Below are positions 1-9,765 of a DNA stretch of 64,000 nt, piece by piece. This stretch comes from Hypericum androsaemum (Eukaryota > Streptophyta > Magnoliopsida > Malpighiales > Hypericaceae). The position numbers and the translations under genes were made by a program. Numbering within the stretch: the stretch's first letter is position 1; every line of letters begins with the position of its first letter. Under the pieces are notes generated by a model. The model did not search any database, was not told the DNA's origin, and saw only the letters and a list, made by a program, of their open reading frames with translations. Location: positions 2,679,155 to 2,743,154 of the forward strand of contig OZ023189.1 in NCBI GenBank assembly GCA_963995505.1, given 5' to 3'.

Positions 1-762
1 AATCCTGGAAAAAAATTTTAAAATAGAAAAATTCGTATTTTTAATTCTCTATAAATATAGTACAATGTTATCATATTTTCTATTCTCTATGAAAATTCGA
101 ATAGATAATACATGCATGTGGATAAGAGATAAATAAATTATTTATTTGATAACTTGGTTGGACCAGATCATGATAGTAAAAAATTGGGTAAACTTAGGTT
201 ATATATTGATGAAAAAGAAATTAATTATTTATTCTGTGATATTTGAGGCGGTGAACTTGATATCTAATAAGATGCACCTACAGCTTAGTTCAATGATATG
301 CGTGTCAGATTGAGTGCTGTTGGGGCCTAACAATACGAATACGAATTTGGCAATTAAAAAAGAATCCGGCTCGGTCCCGCACGCCCCCTTTTTTAATTTT
401 TTTCAGGAATGGCTACATGTCATTAAATTAGATTGAGAGAACCAAAAATAAAATAAAAAAATTAAGCGCCTGCCCTAGTCGGCTGTCATGGCCTTTTTTT
501 TTTTTTCTTGTTTGTGCTATCCCTGGTTGATGTTGGTCACCGCTGTGTGGGTAGAGACACAATAATTTTATTTCCGTTTACGAGATTATAGGAGAGATCC
601 TTACCACAATTTTTTTTCCTATTTGTGATGTTTTAAATAATTTCGTTTCGATTTACAGGCTTACCAATTGCAAAGTGACTCAATCTCTTGGTGCTACTTA
701 AACCCTAACTACCCACGAACCCCATCACGAAATTCTTCTAAAAACACAATTTCCCAAAGACA
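1..762. other. Upstream intergenic region of the F-box gene
   Basis: AT-rich DNA with homopolymer T and A runs and no credible reading frame. Just before the F-box start codon there is a telo-box-like AAACCCTAA at 700-708, a motif often seen in plant 5' regions. No clear TATA box is visible within the last 100 bases, so the transcription start is not assigned. Confidence 0.5.
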
Positions 763-1887
763 ATGCCTACCAACCTTATGAAGCTATTCTCAGACGACAT
801 GATCCACGAGATCCTTCCCCGCCTGCCCCCTAAGAGCGTTCTCCGCTTCCGGTGCTTGTCCAGATCGCTCTGCTCCAAAATTGATGGCGGGGAATTTACG
901 AAGCTCCATCTCAACCACTCCCTAAAATATGGCCCATACGAAACGCTAGTCATCTGCGAAGATGGCCAGGTCCAACTAGTCGAACACTGCCTCGCTACTC
1001 CGAAGGTGAGAAGGCTAACCATCCCACTCGATCCCGCGGGCTCAAAGATTCGATTATGTGGTTCTTGCCATGGCCTAATTGCCCTCCATATCGAAAACAA
1101 CTGGGGCGACGTTGTCGTGTGGAACCCATTCACGGACAAGCACAAGATGGTACCGGCCCCGGAGACGGAAAACTCCCGGCTCATGTGGCCCGATGCATTA
1201 GGGTTTGGGTACGATCCCCTCACGAGCGATTACAAGCAAGTGAGGATAGATAAAATTGTATTAGATCCAACGTATGGAAGAAGCCATCAGATGTATGGGT
1301 TCCAAGTTAGGGTTTATAGCTTCAAGTCAAATATTTGGAGAAAGGTGAATGGTCCTGCTTTTACGTTCTCAGTCTCTTCTGCGAGACCGTACGGTGTTTT
1401 TTTCCGTGGGGCGCTTCACTTTGCGGTTGCTACATGGGATCCCCCTGGCTATCCCGATGGGGATTGTATTTTGGCTTTTAATTTAGGTACAGAGGAGTTC
1501 CGAGGGCTTGCAGGACTGCCGAGTTATGGAGTTGCCGGGAGCTTTCAGGATGTTAAGGTCTTGAGAGATCAACTCTGCGCGCTATTTATTTTACCGGAAA
1601 CTCGTGAGATTGAGGCATGGGCAATGACCGATTATGGCGGGAAGGAGGAGTCGTGGACTAAGTTGCTTCGGGTCGCGTTGTCTTTGTGCCTCTTTGATGA
1701 GCTTAGATGCCTGCTGGATTATTCGGAGAATGGGAGAAAGTTTCTGGTTCATGGGCGTTTGAGCGGTCCTGTATGGGTTGACTTAGAGAGGAGGACCACC
1801 GAGGAAGTGGCGATGCAGCTTGGGACTAGCCCGTGTCCGCAGGATTCGACATTAATGGCGGGTACTTTTGTTTCTCTTGATGTTTAG
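763..1887 (+). CDS. F-box protein with F-box-associated (FBA type 1) domain
   Basis: Likely substrate-recognition subunit of an SCF (SKP1-Cullin-F-box) E3 ubiquitin ligase; the target is unknown. It is one uninterrupted frame of 374 residues, the usual length and single-exon structure for this family. The F-box spans about residues 8-48 (LFSDDMIHEILPRLPPKSV, then RFRCLSRS), the part that binds SKP1. The rest matches the F-box-associated interaction domain, with its typical landmarks: GSCHGL at 100-105, WNP at 120-122, GFGYDP at 147-152, and a VYSF...NIWR strand at 184-193. The ATG at 763 sits directly ahead of the F-box, which is normally N-terminal. No frameshift or stop is seen, so it is probably a functional gene. 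FBA genes form very large, fast-evolving families in plants, so no one-to-one ortholog can be named. Confidence 0.93.
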   Translation: MPTNLMKLFSDDMIHEILPRLPPKSVLRFRCLSRSLCSKIDGGEFTKLHLNHSLKYGPYETLVICEDGQVQLVEHCLATPKVRRLTIPLDPAGSKIRLCGSCHGLIALHIENNWGDVVVWNPFTDKHKMVPAPETENSRLMWPDALGFGYDPLTSDYKQVRIDKIVLDPTYGRSHQMYGFQVRVYSFKSNIWRKVNGPAFTFSVSSARPYGVFFRGALHFAVATWDPPGYPDGDCILAFNLGTEEFRGLAGLPSYGVAGSFQDVKVLRDQLCALFILPETREIEAWAMTDYGGKEESWTKLLRVALSLCLFDELRCLLDYSENGRKFLVHGRLSGPVWVDLERRTTEEVAMQLGTSPCPQDSTLMAGTFVSLDV

Positions 1888-2239
1888 ACCATACCATCTC
1901 CAAGTGAGGACGCAACGTTGTTCTTAGAGATTTTTTTCCCATTAATACATTACAGTTATCTCCATATTTTTCTCATCACTTCTGTGCCTCAATCTTGTTT
2001 CATATGTTTGTGGATATCCAATCAATTGTTTCATATGTCATCTTCTCTAAGATCTCTTTTGATTCTTCAATGGCCATATTAACATGATCAAACTTGGAAT
2101 CGAGAGACCTCAATATTTTTTCTTTTACACAAATATCAGTGAGTTCTTCTCATTTTATGTGAAACTGAAATTACTTAGCAAAGTATATTGAAATATTTTT
2201 GAAACTTGCCTTCTCCAACTACGTTAACTTTGTTTACTC
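1888..2239. other. 3' flank of the F-box gene
   Basis: T-rich intergenic DNA that probably contains the F-box 3'UTR; an AATACA-like stretch near 1946 could serve as a weak poly(A) signal. I see no other gene or repeat here. Confidence 0.4.
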
Positions 2240-2257
2240 AACTAAAGGTCTTTTTTA

Positions 2258-2450
2258 CCAACAAAAATTTAGATCAACTATTGAGTGAGTTGTTCTAACT
2301 TAACCAGATCCCAGGTTCGAGTAATTAGGAATACAACAGCGTTAAATACTTGTTAGGAGAGCTTTGCCACCTTTCAAAAATCCTACCCAGCTAGAACTTC
2401 GATTAGTCAGCCTAATGGACCAGATGCCAAGTGATATAAACAAAAAAAAA
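2258..2450 (+). mobile_element. SINE (family 1), full length with 18-bp target site duplication
   Basis: A 193-bp non-coding element with a tRNA-like head (B-box-like AGGTTCGAGT near 2312-2321), a body and an A-rich tail ending CAAAAAAAAA. It is flanked by near-identical 18-19 bp direct repeats, AACTAAAGGTCTTTTTTA at 2240-2257 and AACTAAAGGCCTTTTTTTA at 2451-2469, as expected for LINE-mediated target-primed insertion. The same body is found at 4128-4232 and, reversed, at 63201-63402, which defines a dispersed family. Confidence 0.8.
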
Positions 2451-2469
2451 AACTAAAGGCCTTTTTTTA

Positions 2470-2829
2470 GAAGATTTAATTGTATGCAAAATTTTAGAAA
2501 TAAGGCAGCTCTACTGTACTACGATATAACATGCAGTACATGCCAACATATACTTATATCAACTGGTCTTGAGTTTGTGTTCATGGATATACAGTAACAT
2601 TAAATACTTATTTTTTTAGAAACCAACAAACTGTTAATATTAAGTACCTCACGAAGGAAAGTCTTGGTACAATAGAGCTTGAAGCTCTAGAGGGTGATGG
2701 GTACTCCAATTGGATGCACATTGTCTAGTTCTAACTCAAAAAATTCAATTAGTAACTTGATTTGCTAATCTTAGAGTAAACATAAAATTACATGAGTTTA
2801 AACAGGAAAGTGAGGATCTGGCCACGATT
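2470..2829. other. Intergenic, no feature seen
   Basis: AT-rich sequence between the SINE and the LINE relic; nothing recognisable on either strand. Confidence 0.4.
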
Positions 2830-3400
2830 CATCGTGTTCCACTCACCAGTCAATTGTTTGTTGATTTTCCATTGATGTAATCTGCTGCAGTCTTGCAGTC
2901 CGACAATATGGTCACACCCACATTGTTAAAACCATCTGATATGAGTCGAAGAGACAGTATGATAGTTTTGATCTCATCTCCCAAAGTTGAAGTAACTTTC
3001 ATGAATTCACACTGACCACGTACCATTGTGGCCTTGATAATTTCTAGCAATTGTCGTAAGTTCTGGACTTTCATCAACAACGTGTTAGGAAGCGTCACAA
3101 TTTACTAACACCTCATATTTATGAGATGGGTGCCAACCTTGGATAGGCAGAGCTGATGCAGCTCTATCAGTCCGGTGTTTCTCGATGTAACCCATCCTTG
3201 CCAGTACCTGGTAGTTAGAAGCGTAGTTGTCGGTGGATGCGGCTAGACTCCCTCAAAGATAGCCGCACAACGAACTTTCCAAATCTGCCAACATACGAAA
3301 GCAATAAGTGCACATAGATCAGAAGCATGTTGTTGCAACAATTCAAGTCTGATCTTTGACAGCCATTCTTTAAAGTCTAGAACTCGGTGACTATCAGATC
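2830..3400 (-). mobile_element. LINE 3' relic: linker and RNase H-like (RVT_3) fragment
   Basis: Read on the minus strand, 3390-3230 encodes a stretch like the region after the zinc-binding domain of plant LINE ORF2 (WLSKIRLELLQQHASDLCAL, then CWQIWKVRC). Further on are WHPS...VNCDAS, the usual start of the plant LINE RNase H domain, and then SDCKTAADYING (about 2900-2860), the second RNase H landmark. Frames change and stop codons intervene, so it is a dead fragment. The rest of the LINE is not adjacent. It lies directly upstream of the Cassandra element. Confidence 0.65.
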
Positions 3401-3453
3401 TTTAACCTAATTGACAAATCAACTAAGGGTTTCTAGCATGTCAAGATATGCAA

Positions 3454-3711
3454 TGTGATACTCCGTAAATGATATGTACTGTCTGAAACGCTTAAGTGAT
3501 TTGATTTGGCTATCCATACCAATAAGGTGCACCTTCTTTTCCGGCACATATCCTGAGAGAACTCTAATGTTAAACGTGTTTGGCCGAGAGTAGGATCAGG
3601 ATGGGTGACCACCTGAGAAGTTTTTGGGATGCGTGTGAGTGAGGACAAAACACGCTGGAAAAGACTCGTGTTGGTCTGTGAAGACAGTCGATCAAATCAC
3701 GGGGCTTTACA
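3454..3711 (+). repeat. Cassandra 5' LTR with 5S rRNA-like segment
   Basis: 258-bp LTR. About 3532-3640 resembles 5S rRNA: GAGAGAACTCT, then TTAAACGTGTTTGGCCGAGA, then GGATGGGTGACCACCTG, which matches the A-box/C-box internal promoter region of plant 5S genes. In Cassandra this segment is thought to retain pol III promoter character. Confidence 0.9.
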
Positions 3712-3797
3712 TTTGGTATCAGAGCAATTGCGCTCCTGGGACTATTCTGTATTCTGTCTGGCGCGACGAGGACGTCGCGTATTTAAGGAGGGGTGAA

Positions 3798-4058
3798 TGT
3801 GATACTCCGTAAATGATATGTACTGTCTGAAACACCTTAAATGATTTAATTGGTACTATTCATATTAACAAGGTGCACCTTCTTTTCTGGCATACATCTT
3901 GAGAGAACTCTAAGGTTAAACGCGTTTGGCCGGGATTAGGATCAGGATGGGTGACCTCTTGGGAAATTTTCCGAGATGCGTGTGAGTGAGGACAAAATAC
4001 GCTGGAAAAGACTCGTGTTGGTCTGTGGAGACAGTCGATCAAATCACGGAGCGTTACA
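3798..4058 (+). repeat. Cassandra 3' LTR with 5S rRNA-like segment
   Basis: 261-bp partner of the LTR at 3454-3711, with the same ends and a 5S-like segment at about 3880-3985 (GGATGGGTGACCTCTTGGGA, closer to genuine 5S than the 5' copy at this point). Many scattered differences from the 5' LTR. Confidence 0.9.
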
Positions 4059-4127
4059 TGCAATATAATATCAGAGCCCAAATTGCACAAACAACAAACA
4101 TCACCAGAGGCTAAGTTTCTCCTTTTC

Positions 4128-4232
4128 ATGATAAAAGTAGCAGTGTTGAATACTTATGAGGATTGCCACCTTTCAAACCCGGCTCGAATTGGGTTAGTCG
4201 CTCCAATGATATGTTTTAAACCGAAGAAAAAA
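4128..4232 (+). mobile_element. SINE (family 1), 5'-truncated copy
   Basis: Body and tail match the SINE at 2258-2450: GCAGTGTTGAATACTTATGA, then GCCACCTTTCAAACCCGGCT, ending GAAGAAAAAAAAGG. The tRNA-like head is missing, as is common for partial reverse transcription. No clear target duplication seen. Confidence 0.6.
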
Positions 4233-5000
4233 AAGGCAGTACTTGTTTCTACATCTCCGAGAGAAAGCACTCACAAACCGAAACTATAGTAACTCATGAT
4301 AGAATGAAAGGAAAAATTGATCCAGGTACTGAATTCTTGTACTTTTGGCCGTGGCAGCTAGGTGAACATATGATTGTGGAACGTTTTACATCGTGTTTCT
4401 CAACCGTAGATATATAAATTATTTTGTAAGAAATGGGTCCATGGATAGGCATCCATCTTAGATTAGACTATGAGGACCCTGCGAGTCTAGGTATGAATCT
4501 ATACTGCAGAATTTAAGGTTTGGGTTTACATCTTATGAACCATTATCCTACCACACCTATTATCACACCTATTACAACTCCTACAAAAAGGTATTATTGA
4601 ACACTTGTCCCAACTATACAAGGTGCAATAATAAATTAACAGAAATTCGGGTTGAATGGCAAGTATAATATTAGAGTAAAAGAATTTCTGTAGAAAAAAA
4701 GTGTTACACTAGCTACATGCAGATTTGGATTCAGGGGGACTACATAAAAGCCATCCCCATGGTATGGACTAAATATGGACTCTTAGATTTGATCAAATTC
4801 TTTTTTTATAGATCTGACGGCCAGAATCTGTTGAGGGTATTTTCGAGTTTTTACCCAAACATACTTATTAGGGTTCCACCATTTTCCTATATAATCTCAA
4901 AAAAAATAATCATCAACCCCAAATCGGCATCGATCTAAACGCCAAAAATATAAAATCATCTTCCCAAATCGGCATCGATCTAAAATCATCTCCCCAAATC
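4233..5000. other. Intergenic with a short MITE-like sequence
   Basis: No gene. The part at about 4725-4860 (GGACTACATAAAAGCCATCC ... GATCTGACGG) resembles the short elements at 23412-23524 and 24262-24400 (GGGGACAACATAAAAGT ... AGATCTGACA), so it belongs to a small dispersed non-coding family. Confidence 0.35.
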
Positions 5001-5004
5001 GACA

Positions 5005-5530
5005 TCATCTCCCCGATCCCGATCCCCCCCTCCCCGATCCTTCCCCTCCTCCCCCCCGGCTCCCCGATCCCGATCCCCCCCCTCCCCGATCCTTCCCCTC
5101 CTCCCCCCCGGCTCCCCGATCCCGATCCCCCCCCTCCCCGATCCTTCCCCTCCTCCCCCTGGCTCCCCGATCCCGATCCTTCCCCTCCTCCCCCCCGGCT
5201 CCCCGATCCCGATCCCTCCCCTCCTCCCCCCCGGCTCCCCGATCCCGATCCCCCCCTCCCCCCTGGCTCCCAGATCCCGATCCCTCCCCCCCCGGCTCCC
5301 CGATCCCGATCCCCCCCTCCCCCCCGGCTCCCCGATCCCGATCCCTCCCCTCCTCCCCCCGGCTCCCCGATCCCGATCCTCCCCCCCTCCCCGATCCCGA
5401 TCCCCCCCGCACCCTCCCCGATCCCGATCCCGATCCCCCCCCCACCCTCCCCGCCGCTCCCCCGTCCCCCTCCCGCATCCCCGTCCCCGCCCCACCCGCC
5501 CCCTCCCCCCCGCCGCTCCCCCCCACCCCC
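5005..5530. repeat. C-rich minisatellite (GATCCCGATCCCCCC-type units)
   Basis: About 520 bp of tandem, irregular units built from CCCCGATCCCGATCC, CTCCCCGATCCTTCC and CCTCCTCCCCCCCGGCT, in a higher-order period of roughly 50-60 bp. The minus strand is G-rich with many G-runs and could form G-quadruplexes. Three overlapping frames encode long Gly/Arg-rich peptides, but these are by-products of the repeat and not genes. Confidence 0.9.
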
Positions 5531-5769
5531 CACTATTTTGTTTCTTCATGACTCATGGCAGAAGCGAGCTCCTCAGACCCGCGTTCCCTTTTGGCAGACG
5601 GTTGCTTCATTCTTAATTGAAGTGGTGTCGACTTATTTTATTGTTTCGATTAGGTTAATTACGGTGATTTTTTTTCCTCTCTGTAATTGTATTCTTTGTG
5701 GGTGAAGGTGAGATTTGGATTGTTGGATCTATTTAGATTTGAACTTAGTGCTTAAAATTGTAGCAAAAA
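5531..5769. other. Spacer between two minisatellites
   Basis: Unremarkable AT-rich sequence with no frame worth reporting. Confidence 0.4.
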
Positions 5770-6125
5770 TTCATAGATGAATGATACCAATATTAAAGTA
5801 GAATGACACCAATATCATAGAACGATGAAACCAATATTCGAGAAGAATGAAACCAATACATTCAAATGATATATATTTTCACTTATAATGGGATACCAAT
5901 ATCAGAGAATATGAAAACCAATATCACGGTGGAATGAAACCAATATCATAGTAGGATAAAACCAATAACATAGAAGATGGAAACCAATATCATAGTAGAA
6001 TGAAACCAATATCATAGTAGAATGAAACCAATAACATAGAAGATGGAAACCAATATCATAGTAAAATGAAACCAATAGAATAGAAGATGGAAACCAATAT
6101 CCGAGAAAATGGAAACAAATATTCT
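5770..6125. repeat. ~21-bp tandem minisatellite (GAATGAAACCAATATCATAGTA)
   Basis: Around 16 degenerate head-to-tail units of the form GAATGAAACCAATATCATAG. The four units around 5980-6070 are the most alike; the edges decay. No coding potential. Confidence 0.88.
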
Positions 6126-6872
6126 CATACTTGTATTTATTGCTGATATTTTATTTATTTATTTTAATTATTATATTTCAAATATTGTCCCTGTCCCTTT
6201 CAGTGGGGATTACCCATGTCCCCACTGAATTTGAACCCGCTACATACACCCCGACGGGCGCGCACACAACCCACAATTACACGCTAACGACTAATCATGA
6301 TTGCCAATGGCATCTATAAACAAACAGAAATCTTGCCTAAATAGCCATTTAGAAGTAGTAATAGCATAAATGCACATATCTTGTGGGTCCGACTATAACT
6401 GGGTCTCGGTATGGGTTTCGGTATGTTGACTAGTGAATAGGGTATTTTGACTGTGTCTAGCAATGGTATGTACGGATCCATGTTTATAATTAAGATCTAC
6501 GGTAACTTATCCAAATTTTTTTTCTAGAGTATAGTTTGAATCCATAGAATTTTTGTCCTACCCTACCCTTTATTTTTTACCCTATTTTTTACAATACCGA
6601 AGCTAAGTACACCCTTTTATTGATAATATATAAAATATAATTAATGGCAAAACATAAATCTTTAATGTTACGCTACACTGGTTACATTTTTTGAAATATA
6701 CTTCAATTATTGATGATATTAATTTTGAATTCAAAGTACATGTAATTTTAATTTTCTTTATTGATACTAGTAAAGACGCACGTGCATTGCGAGTGTCATT
6801 CCATTTCAAAATATGTAAAATATATCGTTCATTGATTTTCTTTTTTAAGCTGTACAAAAATAAAAACATAAC
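6126..6872. other. AT-rich intergenic DNA
   Basis: No gene. CTAGTAAAGACGCACGTGCA near 6766-6785 resembles transposon-end motifs seen in many plant genomes, but I cannot delimit an element. Confidence 0.35.
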
Positions 6873-7285
6873 GGGTCCGGGGTCTTGAGGTCCAGAGATC
6901 TGGGGTTCGAGTCCGTGTTCTGGGGGTCGGGGTTTCAGGGGTCGAGGTCTGGGGTAGGAGTCCGTGGTCGGGGGTTCCAGAGGTCGGAGTCTGGGGTCGG
7001 GGGTTCGGGGGTGGGGTCGGGGAGTCCGAGGGTCGGAGTTTGGGGGTCTGTTGGTCCGAGGTCCGGTGGTTCGAGGTCCGGGGTCCGTAGTTCAGTCCTC
7101 CGGAGTCAAGAGTCCGGGATCCGTGGTCCGATGGTCCGGGGTTGGGAGTCCGGGGGTCTAGAGTTTGGGGTTTGGGTTTTTGGAATTTGGCATTTAGAGT
7201 CTAGGTCCAGGGTCCGTGGTCTAATATCGGGGCCCGGAGTACGGGTCCATGGTAAGGAGATTCCGGGGTTGTGAGTTGGGAGTTT
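6873..7285. repeat. Degenerate G-rich array (GGGTCCG/GGGGTCTG units)
   Basis: About 410 bp made of 6-9 bp variants of GGGGTCYGGGG and GGTCCG on the plus strand, with many GGG and GGGG runs. It ends next to a telomere-type motif (7295-7308). Long Gly/Ser/Val frames inside it reflect composition only. Confidence 0.85.
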
Positions 7286-7294
7286 GGGTTTTGG

Positions 7295-7308
7295 CCCTAA
7301 ACCCTAAA
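7295..7308 (+). repeat. Interstitial telomere-type repeat (CCCTAAA)2
   Basis: CCCTAAACCCTAAA, two exact copies of the plant telomere unit, directly after the G-rich array. Confidence 0.7.
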
Positions 7309-7954
7309 AAGGAGGTTTCGTGATTCTTACAAAATATTCCAAGCTGTGGATTTTCCACAATTAGTAACATTTTGTGGTAAATGTTAATATCCCTCTGACT
7401 ATTACAAAGTACGTATTAAATTAAAGAAAAATAGCTAACAACCATCTGTGCCATATTTGAAAATAAAAACATACTCTTTAACTTTACAATTTCTGAATTA
7501 AATCTAATTATAAAAGACAACATAATTTTCTTTGTCAAATTATAAAATAAATAATTCGAACTTAAAATCTAAGTACTATTTATGAAATCTGAATTCACCT
7601 CTCCGACATTTATACACACTTAAAAACTTCTCATAGAATTACACAGTCTAAAATTACTCAAAATTAAATTCGCCAATACACTCTATTAATATAAATATTA
7701 TAATCAAATTATATTTTTTTAACATATCCGACAAACTGCAATTTACCTAGGATACATTCATGGCTTAAAAATCTACCTTAAAAAAATTCATCTAGGATAC
7801 CTCACAAAGTTGATATAGACGGAAAACTGAATTTGTCACTTAATATGTTCAAAATAGCTAAATTTCCCCCAAAATGAAAGAAGCCAAACGGACTTCGAAC
7901 TCCCCTGCGACATGGCGCAACCACCCAATCGTCCCCTCCACCAAGAAACCATCC
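7309..7954. other. Very AT-rich intergenic stretch
   Basis: Over 600 bp of AT-rich DNA without frames or clear repeats. Confidence 0.4.
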
Positions 7955-7958
7955 ACAC

Positions 7959-8084
7959 GTATATATTATTCCATAACCATCTCTTTCCCCTTCACCACTA
8001 AAACCAAAAATGGCGACACCGAGGAAGAGCCGCAGCGACGACCGCCACGCAGCTCTCCGCCGCCTCCTCCTCCTCCCCAGCTGA
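7959..8084 (+). pseudogene. Promoter-like TATA and 24-codon ORF, possible 5' end of a lost gene
   Basis: A TATA-like TATATATT at about 7959-7967 is followed after some 45 nt by an A-rich leader and the ATG at 8010 (context CAAAAATGGCG, good for plants). The ORF MATPRKSRSDDRHAALRR... stops after 24 residues at 8082-8084. The GC-rich, Arg-rich, transit-peptide-like start differs from the AT-rich surroundings, as the beginning of a real gene would, but no continuation is seen. It may be a relic or a first exon; I do not recognise it. Confidence 0.25.
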
Positions 8085-9639
8085 ACGGCAACAGCCACCA
8101 CCACAGTTCTACGGAAGTTGCAAATGAGAACGACGTTGCTCGTAGAAGGAGGGGGATGTAGTGTAAAAACTGGCGGAGACGGCAGCGGGAAGAGAGTGGG
8201 GTCTCACGGGTGATGGGTGTAAATATGGAGGTGGGGAAAGGTAATTTTGACATTTCTAAGTGTGACACCAAACCACCTAAAAAGACAATTCTATTTATTA
8301 TAGTAAGATACTAAATAGTCTATGATTAATTTTTACATATTTAATATATTTTTATAAAATTAGCTCAGAAGATATCGTGAAGGATGGATCATTAGAAGGA
8401 CTTTTCTATATTTTTTTTGTGAAATTGTTTGTGTACTTAAAACTTAAAAGATAGAACTTTCTATCATTTAACTTAATTGCAAAATTTGGCATTTCTTGAA
8501 TTTTCTATATCGTTCTAAATACCTTCTCGATGCGTATATGATTCTAATCCGTGCGGAACAAAGCCATAGCGAAGATCTGAAGGTGTGCTGCCACACAAAA
8601 TGCTCTATTGAAGTCACAGCCAGCATCTTACGAAAGGGAAAAGATCTTCGCCAAGCTCTGCCACGCGAAGAGGAACTGGTCTGAGCGGAACTAGTTAGTA
8701 CTAGTTAGTGTGCTTGATTTATGAACTTGCTAATTGATCTAATGCGAACTCAAAGAACGAGAGTGAATAGAGACCATGAAAATGGCCAATTAGTTGACAA
8801 GTGGACTTCTGAAGAACGAGAATGAAGGAATTTAAGATAATTGTCCTTAGGGTGGTGCTTAATGAGTCGGGTTACTGGTGAATGCCATCGGCTAGGAGAG
8901 GCGCTGCTAGGTCGACAACTATATGGAAAATTACCATATAAAGTTGGAGATGTCATCCAAAAAATCTAGCTTTGCTAGTGTGAAGAACTAGAATGAATCA
9001 TTTATTGCCTTAGGAACACCCTAACCGTCACAGACTTAATAAATCCCATAAGATGTCTAGTGAGAAAGGTTGCATAATAAAAGTGCCTTGCCCATCTTTC
9101 CATACTATTACATTAGTCTTAGTCTTCATTTGCGCGCTGACCACCAAAAAAACCACAAAAAAATTATCCTAGACTAGCTAATGAACCAAATAGATGGACT
9201 AGATACCACTCCTTGTAGGTATGGGGGCACTACTTTCACTTTGTTGCAAGTGGACCAAAAATCCACCTTTCACCTTGATCATGTCAGGATCGTCCTTGCA
9301 TGCTTGTGGGCTAGTCGATCCCTCCCTCTCCTAACCCACTCCTCGACCCCTCACCTATTTTTACACTCTACTCTCACCCTCCCCTAACTCAAAACCCTAA
9401 CTCGAAACCCTAACTTGCCCCCGTGTGAAAACCTAAAAAAGGAACTACCCATCCTTTAAACCTAGACCTTTGGAGATCAATGAAGATGTTTCACTGGTTA
9501 GTCTTGTCAGAAGTAGTTGTGGAGCCGATCATGGCGATGAAGCCCTTATGTCAAGGACCGCACTCACACATAGAGAGAAATCCTAAGGAAGCGACATAGG
9601 CCACCAAATTGAATATATCCGAAAAAGATTAAACTTTTC
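8085..9639. other. Intergenic with decayed repeats
   Basis: No gene seen. About 8360-8500 is a diverged copy of the stretch at 21310-21450, 37280-37410 and 54360-54480 (CATAAGACATCTTAAA ... TTGATGTACTTAGAACTCAA), an old relative of the A/B/C segments described below. Confidence 0.4.
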
Positions 9640-9765
9640 TCTCTCTTTCTTGAGTGACCACTATTTTTATTGAAAGATAAATTTTTTGCACACACGAGTT
9701 TGAATCTGTACCTCCTAAAAATAATGTACTCTTGTACTGCTAGGCTAAATACCCTTTGGTTTTTG
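9640..9765 (-). mobile_element. SINE-like element (family 2)
   Basis: On the minus strand: TTTAGCCTAGCAGTACAAGA (A-box region), then GATTCAAACTCG (B-box region), then GTGTGCAAAAAATTT. The same order is seen at 22828-22945, 40375-40475, 62588-62695 (all minus) and 41128-41212, 61045-61142 (plus). No target duplication determined. Confidence 0.45.

Larger units (their letters stand above)
3454..4058 (+). mobile_element. Cassandra TRIM retrotransposon (5S rRNA-bearing LTRs), complete
   Basis: A 605-bp terminal-repeat retrotransposon in miniature. The two direct LTRs (3454-3711 and 3798-4058) start TGTGATACTCCG and end TTACA. The 86-bp interior starts with a primer-binding site for initiator Met-tRNA (TGGTATCAGAGC at 3714) and ends with a purine tract (AAGGAGGGGTGAA at 3785-3797). 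Perfect 5-bp target duplications TGCAA flank it (3449-3453 and 4059-4063). Each LTR holds sequence like the 3' two thirds of 5S rRNA, including the pol III internal control region. There is no coding capacity, as is normal for this family, which must use another element's proteins. The LTRs differ at many positions, so the insertion is old. Confidence 0.93.

Noticed and set aside
3532..3985. 5S rRNA gene
   Set aside because: Only the 3' two thirds of 5S is present, diverged, twice, within the LTRs of a Cassandra element.
4913..5549. Three overlapping minus-strand frames of 173-206 codons, Gly/Arg-rich
   Set aside because: All arise from the C-rich minisatellite; several frames are open at once, with no start context and no family.
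6885..7274. 129-codon plus-strand frame, Gly/Ser/Arg-rich
   Set aside because: Entirely inside the degenerate G-rich array; composition explains the lack of stops.
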